Shown here piece by piece: positions 14,421-23,521 of a DNA stretch of 42,895 nucleotides (positions are counted from its first letter, which is position 1; each line of letters opens with the position of its first letter). Both the position numbers and the translations under genes were made by a program. Under the pieces are notes generated by a model. The model worked only from the letters and a program-made list of their open reading frames with translations. It made no database searches and had not been told where the DNA came from. The DNA lies in the IMG/VR virus record IMGVR_UViG_3300025154_000187, positions 1 to 42,895 of that record. One strand, 5' to 3'. This DNA comes from a virus.

Positions 14421-17081
14421 ATGGCAACCGAAGCGAAATCAATACTTATAGAGATAAAAATTAACGTTCCTGAATTAGAAGCACAATCAAATAAGGTTGA
14501 AGAAATAATCAGGGGTATAAAAAAAGAGCAAGAACTGTTAAAGAAAACAACAGGAACGAATACTGCTGAATATAAGTTATTAGATGAGGAATTAAGAAGA
14601 AATCAACAAATATTAAGAGATAATGCTAAGGTTTTAGACGTAAATAAACAGCAATTAGACAGAAATAATGCTTCATTAAAACAAGTTGAACAGGCGTTAA
14701 ACGGAAGTAGGGCGGCTTATGCAAACCTAACAAAAGAGCAAAGGAATAATGCAGAAGTGGGAGGTAAGCTATTAACTCAAATAAAAGGCTTAACAAAAGA
14801 GCAACAACATTTAAGGGCTGAGATGGGACAGCATCAAGGTAATGTAGGTAATTATAAAACTGCATTATCTAATTTAGGAGGTTCAATTGTTTCTTTAGCT
14901 GCTGGTTATTTATCATTACAGGGAGCTATGCAATTAGTTCGTTCAATATTTTCTGAAACAAGGGAAATTGATGCATTAGATGCTTCATATAAACTAATGA
15001 TTACCGATACAAACGAACTTGCAAATACAAACAGAGAATTAAAAAGAATTTCTGATGCGTATGGTATTTCTATAAATGAATTAAGAGGCTCATATATTAA
15101 ATTTAATGCTGTTACACGTGGTACGGCATTAGAGGGGCAGAAAGGAATAGATATATTTGAAAAAGTAAGCAAAGTTTTATCATTAACAGGTAAATCGGCA
15201 GAGGAAAGCAACCGTGTATTTATGGCACTTACACAAATGATTGGTAAGGGAGCGGTAATGAGTGAGGAGTTAAAAATTCAATTAGGAGATACGTTACCTA
15301 TTGCATTAAAAGCAATGGAACGTGCGACTGGATTAGTTGGGAATGAACTTTTTGAAATGATGAAAAAAGGGAAAATAATTAGTTCGGAAGTTTTACCTCA
15401 GTTTGCAATTGAACTTGAAAAAGCCATCGGTGCTGAAAGTGTAACCAAAGTTGAAACATTAAATAGTAATATAAAAAGAAGTAAAACTGCTTGGACTGAT
15501 TTTGTTGTAATATTACAAAGCTCTGGGTTTTTCTCTACGATTGTTGAAAGTTATACAAGTGCATTAGAAGGATTAACCTCAATTATTGACAAACTAACAG
15601 GAGGGTTAAAAAAAGCAGAAGCAGACAGAAATAAATTATTATCTGAATCATTAATTACATATAAGCAGTTAAATGAATTAGGTAAAAAAGATATGTTTGC
15701 GGAGCTTATTGAAAAAAGAAAATTTGCAGGTGAACAATTTAAGCAAATAACAGATAAGACTTCTAAGGAAGTTGCAAATGCAATAACTCAGGAATATTTA
15801 TTATATAGTCAACAAATAAATGAAATAAGAGCATTAAATAAAGAAAAATCAAAAATAACAACAGAAACAAATGAAGAAACAACTAATAAGATAGCCGAAG
15901 AAAATGCTAAAAAACTAAAAGCAGATAAAGACTTAGCATTAAAAAAGCTAAAAGAACAATATGAGTATCAAAAATCACTTTATGAATTAGCAAATGAGAG
16001 TGAGATAGAATTAGAGAATTTAAGGTATGAGTATCAGAAAAAGGAGGATATATTAACAGATGCGAGTAATACGCTTAAATTAACACATGAAACCGACCAT
16101 TTAGTAAGAATGCAGCGAATAAACGAAAAGGCTGCAACTGAATTTGAAAAGTGGAAGGAAGCAAAGAATAAAAAACAGATTGCTGATGCTGACAATGCTG
16201 CAAATGAAGCAGAAAAAGCCAAAGATGAATTTGAAAAATGGAAATTAGCTAAAAATAAAAAGCAAATTAGCGATGCAGATATAGCAGAAAAAGAAGCAGA
16301 AGAAAAAAAACAATTAATAGTAAATACATCTTATGAGATTGCAAAGGCAGGTGAAGAAATGCTTTTTGAAATACATAAAAACGGTATTCAAAGAACCTTA
16401 GATGCCGACCAGAAAGCACTCGAAGCTAAAAGAGAATTAGCATTAGCAGAACTTGAAGCACACGGAGCAACTCAGGAGGCTAAGGATAGATTAAACAAAG
16501 AATACGAAGCGAAAAGCAACAAATTAAGATATGATGCTGAAATTAAAGAATGGAATGCACAAAGATTAAAGATTGCTGTTGATGCTGCTTTAGCTATTGC
16601 TCAAATTTGGGCTAAACAATTATCTACAAAATTAGAAGCAGGTATTCCTTTCGCTATTGCTGAAAGTGCTATTGTTGCAGCACAAGCGGTGGCGGCAGAA
16701 GCGGTATTATCTAAAAACAAACCAGTTTTAGCACGTGGAGGATATGCAAAGACAGGAGCTATATTAAATGGTAACTCTCATGCACAGGGAGGTATTGACG
16801 TTAATATGGAGGGAGGAGAAGCTGTAATAAATAAACGTTCAACTGCAATGTTTTTACCAACTTTATCAAAAATAAACCAAGCAGGAGGCGGAGTTCCATT
16901 TATGGAATCTGGCGGAATAATTCCGCAATATCAGCAGGGAGTTGTTTTGAACAATTATTTTGATATGCAAAATATGATTATGGAGGCTATAAAGAGTTTG
17001 CCCCCGCAAGTAGTTTTAGTTAAAGATATGAAAGAGGGTTTAATTAACAATCAAATTAAAGTTGATGGAGCAAGAGTTTAG
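14421..17081 (+). CDS. Tail tape measure protein, 886 aa
   Basis: Residues 10-140 are a Lys/Glu-rich coiled coil, followed by a hydrophobic stretch (LGGSIVSLAAGYLSLQGAMQ, about 148-168). A conserved tape-measure domain comes next: REIDALDASYKL, SDAYGISINELRGSYIKF, GKSAEESNRVF, GDTLPIALKAM. The C-terminal portion has the Gly-rich RGGYAKTGAILNGNSHAQGG and EGGEAVINKRST motifs typical of the ends of tape measures. It sets tail length and is ejected with the DNA. The long length implies a non-contractile or long contractile tail; no sheath gene was found, so a siphovirus morphology is likely. Confidence 0.88.
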   Translation: MATEAKSILIEIKINVPELEAQSNKVEEIIRGIKKEQELLKKTTGTNTAEYKLLDEELRRNQQILRDNAKVLDVNKQQLDRNNASLKQVEQALNGSRAAYANLTKEQRNNAEVGGKLLTQIKGLTKEQQHLRAEMGQHQGNVGNYKTALSNLGGSIVSLAAGYLSLQGAMQLVRSIFSETREIDALDASYKLMITDTNELANTNRELKRISDAYGISINELRGSYIKFNAVTRGTALEGQKGIDIFEKVSKVLSLTGKSAEESNRVFMALTQMIGKGAVMSEELKIQLGDTLPIALKAMERATGLVGNELFEMMKKGKIISSEVLPQFAIELEKAIGAESVTKVETLNSNIKRSKTAWTDFVVILQSSGFFSTIVESYTSALEGLTSIIDKLTGGLKKAEADRNKLLSESLITYKQLNELGKKDMFAELIEKRKFAGEQFKQITDKTSKEVANAITQEYLLYSQQINEIRALNKEKSKITTETNEETTNKIAEENAKKLKADKDLALKKLKEQYEYQKSLYELANESEIELENLRYEYQKKEDILTDASNTLKLTHETDHLVRMQRINEKAATEFEKWKEAKNKKQIADADNAANEAEKAKDEFEKWKLAKNKKQISDADIAEKEAEEKKQLIVNTSYEIAKAGEEMLFEIHKNGIQRTLDADQKALEAKRELALAELEAHGATQEAKDRLNKEYEAKSNKLRYDAEIKEWNAQRLKIAVDAALAIAQIWAKQLSTKLEAGIPFAIAESAIVAAQAVAAEAVLSKNKPVLARGGYAKTGAILNGNSHAQGGIDVNMEGGEAVINKRSTAMFLPTLSKINQAGGGVPFMESGGIIPQYQQGVVLNNYFDMQNMIMEAIKSLPPQVVLVKDMKEGLINNQIKVDGARV
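16140..16313 (+). repeat. Two-copy 87-bp tandem repeat inside the tape measure gene
   Basis: The segment beginning at 16140 (EFEKWKEAKNKKQIADAD) recurs 87 bp later at 16227 (EFEKWKLAKNKKQISDAD). The unit is 29 codons, in frame, and both copies are followed by an Ala/Glu-rich linker. This is a recent tandem duplication in the helical rod. Each copy would add about 29 residues of helix. Confidence 0.75.
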
Positions 17082-17352
17082 TTATGAAATGCCTGTTTAT
17101 GACTTTTTGAAAGTCCTTAATATTGATAAATACATTAAGTATATGAATAGGAAAGGAATTAATCCTAACACTATTTATAAAGATAGAGATATTTATGATT
17201 GTTTCTTAAAAAATAAGGAACGTTGTTTAAAAGCAAGAATTAAAGACGTGATAACACAAGCCGAATCTGATACAGTTGAAGATTTTAGGATTTTAGGATA
17301 TAAATATAGTGTTAAAATGGTAAGGAGAATAAGAGTTAAATTTGCAAAATGA
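17065..17352 (+). CDS. Hypothetical 95-aa protein after the tape measure
   Basis: The start is taken at ATG 17065, which overlaps the tape measure end by 17 bases; a TTG at 17062 or the ATG at 17086 (MPVYDFLKVLNI) are alternatives. The protein is helical and basic (KARIKDVITQAESDTVEDFR, MVRRIRVKF). No family recognised. It overlaps the next gene by 4 bases and bridges the tail block and the glycosyltransferase island. Confidence 0.5.
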   Translation: MEQEFSYEMPVYDFLKVLNIDKYIKYMNRKGINPNTIYKDRDIYDCFLKNKERCLKARIKDVITQAESDTVEDFRILGYKYSVKMVRRIRVKFAK

Positions 17353-18059
17353 TATATCAGATATTTTATAATAATGAATCAAAAAGCAAGCTATTCAAAG
17401 AGCTAAAGCCTTATGATAATACTGGCAAATGTAGTAAATATTTTGAAACAGATGTAATATTAGATATATGGCAAAATAATAAATCAGAGTGGGAAAATAG
17501 TAAGTATGTAGGTGCATTGAGTTGGAGATTTCAGCAAAAAACATATTTAAGTTATAATAAACTAAAACAAGGCATAGACAAATGTAATACACCTGTGGTT
17601 TATTTAACAAGCAGTAATAGCTTAGGTTATGGCAAAGGATTATCAGACCATTCATTTAATCAATGCAGAACAATAGCTGCGGAGATTGACAGACTTAATA
17701 TTTTGGAATTTAAAATATTTTCGCATGACATAGACAAACATTCAAATTTCAGTAATTATTGGTTGTTAACACCTGTTTTATTTGATGAATATTGTAGATT
17801 TATAAATTATATTAAAACATTTATAGATACCACTTCTAATAAAACTATAAGAGAACAATTGCGTATTCCTGTAAAATATAGGGTCGAGAATAAGATAGAA
17901 TATTTTTGTCATCCGTTTTTTATGGAGAGGCTATTTGCTGTTTGGGTTTGCAATAAAGGATATGAATATAGATATATACTTCCTGCTATTCCTGCAAATT
18001 CAGTAAGTAGGATAACTAATTTTTACAAATATAATAAAGATAATATTATTTTAGTATGA
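17349..18059 (+). CDS. Glycosyltransferase-like protein, 236 aa
   Basis: The sequence IFYNNESKSKLFKELKPYDN, YVGALSWRFQQKT and CHPFFMERLFAVWV recalls a family found in Bacteroidetes polysaccharide clusters (PYDN...EN..I...YVGxLSWRFxxKT...HPFxxERLFsxW), probably glycosyltransferases or glycan-modifying enzymes. It is the first gene of a five-gene block, each overlapping the next by 4-25 bases. It may act on virion proteins or on the host surface. The family call rests on my recollection of the motif. Confidence 0.55.
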   Translation: MIYQIFYNNESKSKLFKELKPYDNTGKCSKYFETDVILDIWQNNKSEWENSKYVGALSWRFQQKTYLSYNKLKQGIDKCNTPVVYLTSSNSLGYGKGLSDHSFNQCRTIAAEIDRLNILEFKIFSHDIDKHSNFSNYWLLTPVLFDEYCRFINYIKTFIDTTSNKTIREQLRIPVKYRVENKIEYFCHPFFMERLFAVWVCNKGYEYRYILPAIPANSVSRITNFYKYNKDNIILV

Positions 18060-18613
18060 TTACAATTGTAACAAGGACAATGAAAGGTCGTGAAATACGA
18101 CTTAAACAAATGATTGATTCCTTAAAAAGTCAAACATCAAATAATTACCAGCATTTAATTTTAAATGACAATATAGGGTTAGGTATGTTGGAGGCTAATA
18201 AATCATTTTTCAATAATAAAGAAAAAGTAAAAGGCGACTATATTCACTTATTAGATGATGATGATTTTTATTGTTCAAGTGATTTTATAAAAGACATATC
18301 AGATATAGCATATTATAATGAGCCAGATGTTATTATTTTTAAAATGATTATAAAGATACCAAACGCACCAATAGGATATGATTTTGTATTCCCAAAATGT
18401 TGGAATAAATCGCCTGAAAGAGCTAAAATAGGAGGCAGTTGTTTTGTTGTTTCAAATAGAATTTATCAAAAATATATACATCATTTTGGAGTTTATCCTA
18501 TGGGTGATTTTAACTTTATTAATGAGGTTTGGAAAGAGCCGAATTTAAAAGTAATTTGGCAAGATAAAATATATTGTGAAACCGGAATAGTAAGCAGAGG
18601 GAAAATATTATGA
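18056..18613 (+). CDS. Family 2-type glycosyltransferase (GT-A), 185 aa
   Basis: The N-terminal strand MITIVTRTMKGREIRLKQMI, followed by SLKSQTSNNYQHLILNDN, is the nucleotide-sugar-binding start of the GT-A fold. GDYIHLLDDDDF at residues 60-71 supplies the acidic DxD-type metal-binding cluster (DDDD at 67-70). The length is short for GT2 but includes the catalytic core; the region GGSCFVVSNRIYQKYIHHFG resembles the acceptor-side segment. It probably transfers a sugar to phage or host glycans. Confidence 0.75.
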   Translation: MITIVTRTMKGREIRLKQMIDSLKSQTSNNYQHLILNDNIGLGMLEANKSFFNNKEKVKGDYIHLLDDDDFYCSSDFIKDISDIAYYNEPDVIIFKMIIKIPNAPIGYDFVFPKCWNKSPERAKIGGSCFVVSNRIYQKYIHHFGVYPMGDFNFINEVWKEPNLKVIWQDKIYCETGIVSRGKIL

Positions 18614-19335
18614 TAACACAAAGCAGATTTTCAGAAAGTGTTAAGTTTTTTAAATCAGAGTTTAATAAGCTATGGAATTTAAAAGAATTAACAGACAAAG
18701 CAAGTCCATGCGTATTTTTTGGAGTTTACAGCACAGCAGACGTTGAACTGATAAACAATTATAAAGGATTTAAAGTAATATTCTTTTTAGGTGCAGACTT
18801 GCCAAATTTAAGTAGAATAGGTAAACGTAATACATTATTTTGTTCAGACAAACATAATATATTAGATATTTATAAAAGTCAAAAATTGAATTATTATAAC
18901 GGTATTATTCCAGTCAAAGATTATAATATATTTAAGCAATATCCAAAAGGTGAAAAGATTTATGTTTATAGGAATAATACAAGTGAGGGAACTCATAAGA
19001 AATTTAAATTATGTTTATTAGAACCTGCAATTAAGTATTTTGGCAAAGATAAGTTTTTGTTTGGAATACATGGAAATTCTATTGAAACAATGATAAATGA
19101 CTATTATAAACAATCATTTGTTAATATTCAGCTTAATGAAATGGCGGGTTTTGCTTCAGCTATTGAAATGGCTTGTATGGGTCGTAAGTCAATAAGTAAT
19201 AATAAAGCTCCATTTTGCATTCCTTACACACCGACAAATATTATAGAATTGATAAAAAACGAAATGACAAGTCCGTTAGATAATTCAGTAAAAAATTATA
19301 TTAATTATTCAAATAAATGGTTAAATGAAAGCTAA
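18610..19335 (+). CDS. GT-B-type glycosyltransferase-like protein, 241 aa
   Basis: Residues 170-195 (SFVNIQLNEMAGFASAIEMA followed by CMGRKS) resemble the C-terminal donor-binding segment of GT4-like enzymes, in which a Glu near the end of such a helix binds the sugar nucleotide. The N-terminal half contains FFGVYSTADVELINNYKGFK and an FFLGADLP strand, fitting a truncated Rossmann domain. At 241 aa it is shorter than usual for GT-B enzymes. It overlaps both island neighbours. Confidence 0.55.
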   Translation: MITQSRFSESVKFFKSEFNKLWNLKELTDKASPCVFFGVYSTADVELINNYKGFKVIFFLGADLPNLSRIGKRNTLFCSDKHNILDIYKSQKLNYYNGIIPVKDYNIFKQYPKGEKIYVYRNNTSEGTHKKFKLCLLEPAIKYFGKDKFLFGIHGNSIETMINDYYKQSFVNIQLNEMAGFASAIEMACMGRKSISNNKAPFCIPYTPTNIIELIKNEMTSPLDNSVKNYINYSNKWLNES

Positions 19336-19843
19336 AAGTCAAAGGGCAGATAAAGCTGCAAAAGATGGATTAAATGATTTAATAAAATTATTACCTGATA
19401 ATATTGTAGGAATAGAGTTAGGAAGTTATGCTGGAGAAAGTGCAGAAATATTCTGTCAGTCAGGGAAATTCAAGGAATTGCATTGCTTTGATATATGGAA
19501 CGGTGATTATCACGTAGGAACAGGCGAAGCGGAATTTGATTTTATAAAAAAGAAATATCCTGAGATAGTAAAATATAAAGAATATAGTAATAAAATAGTT
19601 GAGATATTTAAAAATAAACATATTGACTTTATCTATATTGATGCAATGCACACATACGAAGCCGTTAAGGAGGATATAAAAAACTCTTTAATAGTACTTA
19701 ATAATAAAGGTATAATTGCAGGGCATGATTATATTGATACACCACGTAACCCTTTTGGCGGGGTGATAAAAGCCGTAAATGAAAATTTTAAACCAGATTA
19801 TTTATTTCAAGATACCTCATGGATAAAGATATTACAGGAGTAG
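19325..19843 (+). CDS. SAM-dependent methyltransferase (Methyltransf_24-like), 172 aa
   Basis: Motif I is ELGSYAGESAEIF at residues 31-43. LHCFDIWNG (52-60) gives the second strand, and IDFIYIDAMHTYEAVKEDI around D106 matches the post-motif IDxxHxYxxVxxDi signature of Methyltransf_24/FkbM-like glycan methyltransferases. It likely methylates a sugar built by the neighbouring glycosyltransferases. It overlaps the upstream gene by 11 bases and the downstream gene by 25. Confidence 0.75.
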   Translation: MKAKSQRADKAAKDGLNDLIKLLPDNIVGIELGSYAGESAEIFCQSGKFKELHCFDIWNGDYHVGTGEAEFDFIKKKYPEIVKYKEYSNKIVEIFKNKHIDFIYIDAMHTYEAVKEDIKNSLIVLNNKGIIAGHDYIDTPRNPFGGVIKAVNENFKPDYLFQDTSWIKILQE

Positions 19844-20397
19844 TAGTTAATTATTGCACTTATGATTTATTGGCAAATGCAATTAATTCAATAAGAAAAT
19901 ATTATCCTAATTTAAATATAGTGGTTATAGATAATACTCCAAAAGCAAAAGTAAAAAAAATAAAAGATGTTAAAACATTAAATACTTTTGAAAATTTAGG
20001 ACATGGAACCGGTTTAAATATAGGAATATCACTAATTAAATCAAATGAAATACTGATATTTGATAGTGATATAATAATGAAAAAGCCATGTATAGAAGAA
20101 ATGTATTATAACATAGGATGTAATTATGGGATAGGAAATATAATTACAGTAAACAAAAAAGGATTTAATGATTATGTAGGAATAAAATACTTACATCCGC
20201 ATTTTTGTATGATAAATAGAAGCATGTATTACAAGTACCATAGATTTATTCATCATGGGGCACCTTTTATTAAAACTATGATAGAGTTAGATAATAAATA
20301 TTTAGTTAATTTTGATACATCAAAATATATTGCTCACTTAGGAAGAGGCACTGTTAATTTAAAACCTAAAGAATTTATGGAAAATTGGGAAACATAA
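19819..20397 (+). CDS. Family 2-type glycosyltransferase, 192 aa
   Basis: The N-terminus has TGVVVNYCTYDLLANAINSI and NLNIVVIDNT, the standard GT2 Rossmann-like opening. NEILIFDSDIIM at about 76-87 contains the DSD metal-binding motif. The FENLGHGTGLNIGI segment matches the GxGxGxNxGi loop of rhamnosyl-type GT2 enzymes. It closes the glycan island; about 70 non-coding bases follow before the head protease. Confidence 0.75.
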   Translation: MDKDITGVVVNYCTYDLLANAINSIRKYYPNLNIVVIDNTPKAKVKKIKDVKTLNTFENLGHGTGLNIGISLIKSNEILIFDSDIIMKKPCIEEMYYNIGCNYGIGNIITVNKKGFNDYVGIKYLHPHFCMINRSMYYKYHRFIHHGAPFIKTMIELDNKYLVNFDTSKYIAHLGRGTVNLKPKEFMENWET

Positions 20398-20441
20398 AAA
20401 AAATTTGTACAAAGTCGTGTCCAATAAGGCGTAAATAATTG

Positions 20442-20455
20442 CTGTAATTTTACAG
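20442..20455 (+). promoter_or_regulatory. Short palindrome ahead of the head protease gene
   Basis: CTGTAA-TT-TTACAG is a perfect 6-bp inverted repeat, 13 bases before ATG 20468. It overlaps TAATTTTA (20445-20452), one base off the -7 consensus. TTTG at 20404-20407 is too far upstream to be an obvious -33 element. A regulated promoter is possible but weakly supported. Confidence 0.25.
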
Positions 20456-20467
20456 AAAATTATTTTT

Positions 20468-21610
20468 ATGTACAATTGGCTCAAAATAGAAAATAAAGGC
20501 GAAAAGGCTGTAATTAATATTACAGGCGAAATTGGTACAAATAAAGATACTTCGGCAGAGCAATTATACAACGAATTAACATCATTATTAAATAAAGATG
20601 TTAAAGAAATAACTGTAAATATTAAAGATTCAATAGGAGGCTCGGTTATTCATGGGGCTGCAATGTTTGGATTTCTTAAAAACTCAGGGGCAAAAATAAC
20701 TACATTCGCAAAAGGGAAAATAGCAAGTGCTGCGACATATCCATTTATGGCTGGTTCAGTTAGAAATGTATATAAAACAAGTGAGTTTTTACCACATCAA
20801 AGTACTATATCGGTAAGTGGGAATTCTCAAACAATAGTTAAAAATGCAGAACAGGCAGCATTAACGATGTCTGAATTAGATAATAATATAGCGTTACTTT
20901 ATAAAGACAATTCAAATGTAGAATTAGAATCAATTAAAAACATAATGTTTGAAAATAACGGAAACGGTCGTTATATAAAAGCAGATGAACTTATAAAATT
21001 AGGAATAGCAACAAATTTAATTAATATAAATATTAACGAAATGGAAAATTCAGATAAAAAGACTGGACTTTGGAAAAATACAGCTAAGTTTTTAGCTAAA
21101 TTTTTAGGAATAAAATTAGAAGATGCTGAAATTGACAGCATGGAAAACATTGAAGAGTTAGAGAATAAATTAACAGAAAATAATACTTCTTTAATGGATG
21201 TTATAAGTAAACTTCAAAATGAATTAAGCGAAAAGGAAACCGAAATAACAACTATTAAAAATAAAAGTACTAAAACAATTGAAGTTAAATTAACTGAAAT
21301 TACCGAAGTAGCAAACAAACTTAAAGAAGTAGAAAACAGATTAACTGCAAAAGATATTGAAATAACTGATTTAACCAATAAGGTTAAAGAGATTGAAGAT
21401 TTAAAAGTTAAAGAGGTATCAGAAATAACTAATAAGTTAACCAAAGAAACAGAACTAAAAAATAATTATTTCGGTATTCTAAAAGCTCATAAATCAGACA
21501 CTTTGCCTGATGTTATTCTTGAAAATAACTTTTTACAAGTGCAAAAAATAGAAAATAAATCTAAGCAAGAACTTGCAACAGATGAAGTTAAAAAAATGTA
21601 TAATTCTTAA
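20468..21610 (+). CDS. Head maturation protease (ClpP/S14-like) fused to scaffold-like coiled coil
   Basis: Residues 1-200 form a ClpP-like fold with IKDSIGGSVIHGAAMFGFLK, catalytic Ser87 in AKGKIASAAT and His110 in FLPHQS. The remaining part, about 220-370, is a Lys/Glu/Thr-rich coiled coil (repeated EITxxxNK patterns), which fits an internal scaffold. Protease-scaffold fusions are well known in HK97-like phages: the protein guides capsid assembly, then removes itself and capsid N-termini. It precedes the capsid gene by 10 bases. Active-site Asp was not located with confidence. Confidence 0.8.
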   Translation: MYNWLKIENKGEKAVINITGEIGTNKDTSAEQLYNELTSLLNKDVKEITVNIKDSIGGSVIHGAAMFGFLKNSGAKITTFAKGKIASAATYPFMAGSVRNVYKTSEFLPHQSTISVSGNSQTIVKNAEQAALTMSELDNNIALLYKDNSNVELESIKNIMFENNGNGRYIKADELIKLGIATNLINININEMENSDKKTGLWKNTAKFLAKFLGIKLEDAEIDSMENIEELENKLTENNTSLMDVISKLQNELSEKETEITTIKNKSTKTIEVKLTEITEVANKLKEVENRLTAKDIEITDLTNKVKEIEDLKVKEVSEITNKLTKETELKNNYFGILKAHKSDTLPDVILENNFLQVQKIENKSKQELATDEVKKMYNS

Positions 21611-21620
21611 AATATATAAA

Positions 21621-22847
21621 ATGAAAAATATTAATTTTAAAAAAATCGGATTCGTATTTCTGACCATATTGTCAGTTTTATTCTTTTTTGTTGGAGGTGC
21701 GACTAATGTAAATCAAGCAACGGCATTGCCAAGCGGTGCATTAATTGCTAATGATTTTGATTTTACAACAAATGTAACATCGGAATTATCAAAGTTGATT
21801 TATGATGTGATACCTAAGTATTCAATTTTAACTGACGTACATGATGTTATTGAAAATGTAGTAACTGATGACAAAATTGGATTTGTTGGTGAACTTAATG
21901 AGTTAACAGTTGCTGACCCTGGATGTGATAATAGGGTTGCAACAACTCCGCAGCTTCCTAATTCCTATAAAGAATGGAGCATGAAAAAAATGTTGTTTTT
22001 TCCAACTTACTGTTTAGATGACTTAGATAATACGTTATTTGCATATCTAAGAAATACAGGAATAAAAGAAGGTGATTTTACGCAAGGAAGAGCAACTGTT
22101 ATTCAAAAGTGGTTAGTAGATTTTATCTCACGTGCGGTTGTAAAAGATAGACGTAGAATTGTTGAATTTGCTCAAACTGGCATTGCTAAAGTTGGTTACG
22201 GAGGTATATTAACACCTGATAGTGTTGATGCTACTGTTTTAGAATCAAATTATAATATGATGAACGGCATGTGGTATAAGATAATTGCAAATTGCAATCA
22301 ATATCCTGCAAGATATAACGAAATCACAAGAAACTCCGCATTAGATGGCTCTGGTAATCTTACTTATGAAAGTCAGAAATTCACAGATGCGGACGTAACT
22401 GGCTTGGTTATGTATAAGTTAATGATGCAAATGATAAAAGATGCTGATAGTAATTTATTATCTCAACCAGGTGTTGAGTTCAGAGTTTCAAGGACAGTGT
22501 ATTATCAATTACTTTCAGAATTAAGTTTGAATGATAAATTACAGGCTTCTTGGGAAATTATGCAAAATGGAACTAAAGTTTTAAAAGTTTGGGGAATTCC
22601 AGTTATAGAAGATGTATTTATTGACGATGTATTAAGGAGAGCATTTAATACAGGTGTTTATATTGATAAACCTCACCGCATAACATTACAAAGCAAATAC
22701 AACGTTCCAGTTGCAACTGGAAAACTTTCTGATACTACTGATTTCTTAATTTGGTATGAAAAATTATTAGGAAAAGTTTGTATTCAGGGAGCTTACAAAA
22801 TGGATACTTTGATATTGAAAGAACAATTTACACAAGCAGCTTTTTAA
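21621..22847 (+). CDS. Major capsid protein (HK97-like), 408 aa
   Basis: Start ATG 21621 (MKNINFKKIGFVFL) follows an A-rich gap after the protease stop; an in-frame upstream ATG at 21573 overlaps the protease gene and is unlikely. Residues 9-26 are a hydrophobic segment (IGFVFLTILSVLFFFVGG), a feature I recall from capsid proteins of Bacteroidetes phages. The mature part (ELSKLIYDVIPKYSILTDVH, TYCLDDLDNTLFAYLR, RRIVEFAQTGIAKVG) and its place after the protease support the capsid role. The N-terminus may be cut off by the protease. Highly expressed gene expected. Confidence 0.8.
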   Translation: MKNINFKKIGFVFLTILSVLFFFVGGATNVNQATALPSGALIANDFDFTTNVTSELSKLIYDVIPKYSILTDVHDVIENVVTDDKIGFVGELNELTVADPGCDNRVATTPQLPNSYKEWSMKKMLFFPTYCLDDLDNTLFAYLRNTGIKEGDFTQGRATVIQKWLVDFISRAVVKDRRRIVEFAQTGIAKVGYGGILTPDSVDATVLESNYNMMNGMWYKIIANCNQYPARYNEITRNSALDGSGNLTYESQKFTDADVTGLVMYKLMMQMIKDADSNLLSQPGVEFRVSRTVYYQLLSELSLNDKLQASWEIMQNGTKVLKVWGIPVIEDVFIDDVLRRAFNTGVYIDKPHRITLQSKYNVPVATGKLSDTTDFLIWYEKLLGKVCIQGAYKMDTLILKEQFTQAAF

Positions 22848-22865
22848 CCTTTAAATTATAAAGAT

Positions 22866-23450
22866 ATGACAGATTTATGTACAGCTAATTTAAGTGCAAG
22901 TGTTGGTGACAACAAGTGCATGAAAGTAGGTATAAAAGATATTGCTTACTTAGCTAATTATGATGAAATAGACAGTTTCACATATCATGCAACACTGCCT
23001 AATGTCATTACTAACGTAGTGATGAAAAATGACCCTTCAGGTTCACCTTATAAGATGTATGAGTTAAAAGGGATTAACAACACCAATGAAATGGCTACTG
23101 AAACTGTAAAAGGTAAGGTATATAGTTTGTTCGCTCAATCATTCAACTTTGTTTGCAATGACATGACGAGAGAAGGTTTAGAAAGAATGGATGAACTTAA
23201 TAATTTTAAAGGAATTGTTATCTTTGGCAGTACTTTCGGAGGAACTAACGGAGTTGATACCTATAAGATATTAGGAGTTGAAAATGGATTGTTTAATGAC
23301 AAAATAACTGGTAGTTATAAGTCAAAAGATGGAGCTTGGATTATAAACCTTAAATCTATGACAGATTATGAGGAAAGTAAAAACCAATATATTTTTGATG
23401 TTGGTTCAAAAGCTACAACTGAGGCTCGTTTAGCTGTTTTGATTGCTTAA
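22866..23450 (+). CDS. Probable major tail (tube) protein, 194 aa
   Basis: The protein begins MTDLCTANLSASVGDNKCMK followed by VGIKDIAYLANYDEID, a pattern I associate with tail-tube proteins encoded after the capsid gene in Bacteroidetes phages. The middle YSLFAQSFNFVCNDMTREGL and the late GAWIINLKSMTDYEESKNQY fit a beta-rich tube protein with a Gly-rich loop. It is 18 bases after the capsid gene and followed by an intrinsic terminator, as expected for a high-copy virion protein. The assignment is by pattern and context. Confidence 0.6.
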   Translation: MTDLCTANLSASVGDNKCMKVGIKDIAYLANYDEIDSFTYHATLPNVITNVVMKNDPSGSPYKMYELKGINNTNEMATETVKGKVYSLFAQSFNFVCNDMTREGLERMDELNNFKGIVIFGSTFGGTNGVDTYKILGVENGLFNDKITGSYKSKDGAWIINLKSMTDYEESKNQYIFDVGSKATTEARLAVLIA

Positions 23451-23478
23451 AATGTAGAGATTATTATTAATATGTATT

Positions 23479-23515
23479 AAAAAAGGCAATTAGAATTATT
23501 TAGTTGCCTTTTTTT
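23479..23515 (+). terminator. Intrinsic terminator after the capsid/tail tube genes
   Basis: AAAAAGGCAA (23480-23489) pairs with TTGCCTTTTTTT (23503-23514), forming a stem with a 13-base loop and a T7 tract. It separates the high-copy capsid and tube genes from the portal region and probably allows only partial read-through. Confidence 0.85.
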
Positions 23516-23521
23516 ATAAAA

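Noticed and set aside
14626-15211. Reverse-strand open frames within the tape measure
   Set aside because: Long helical forward coding explains them; no independent start or regulatory signal.
20404-20455. Full Bacteroidetes promoter before the head protease
   Set aside because: TTTG and the TAATTTTA box are about 37 bases apart, too far for the 19-21-base spacing; only the palindrome is listed at low confidence.
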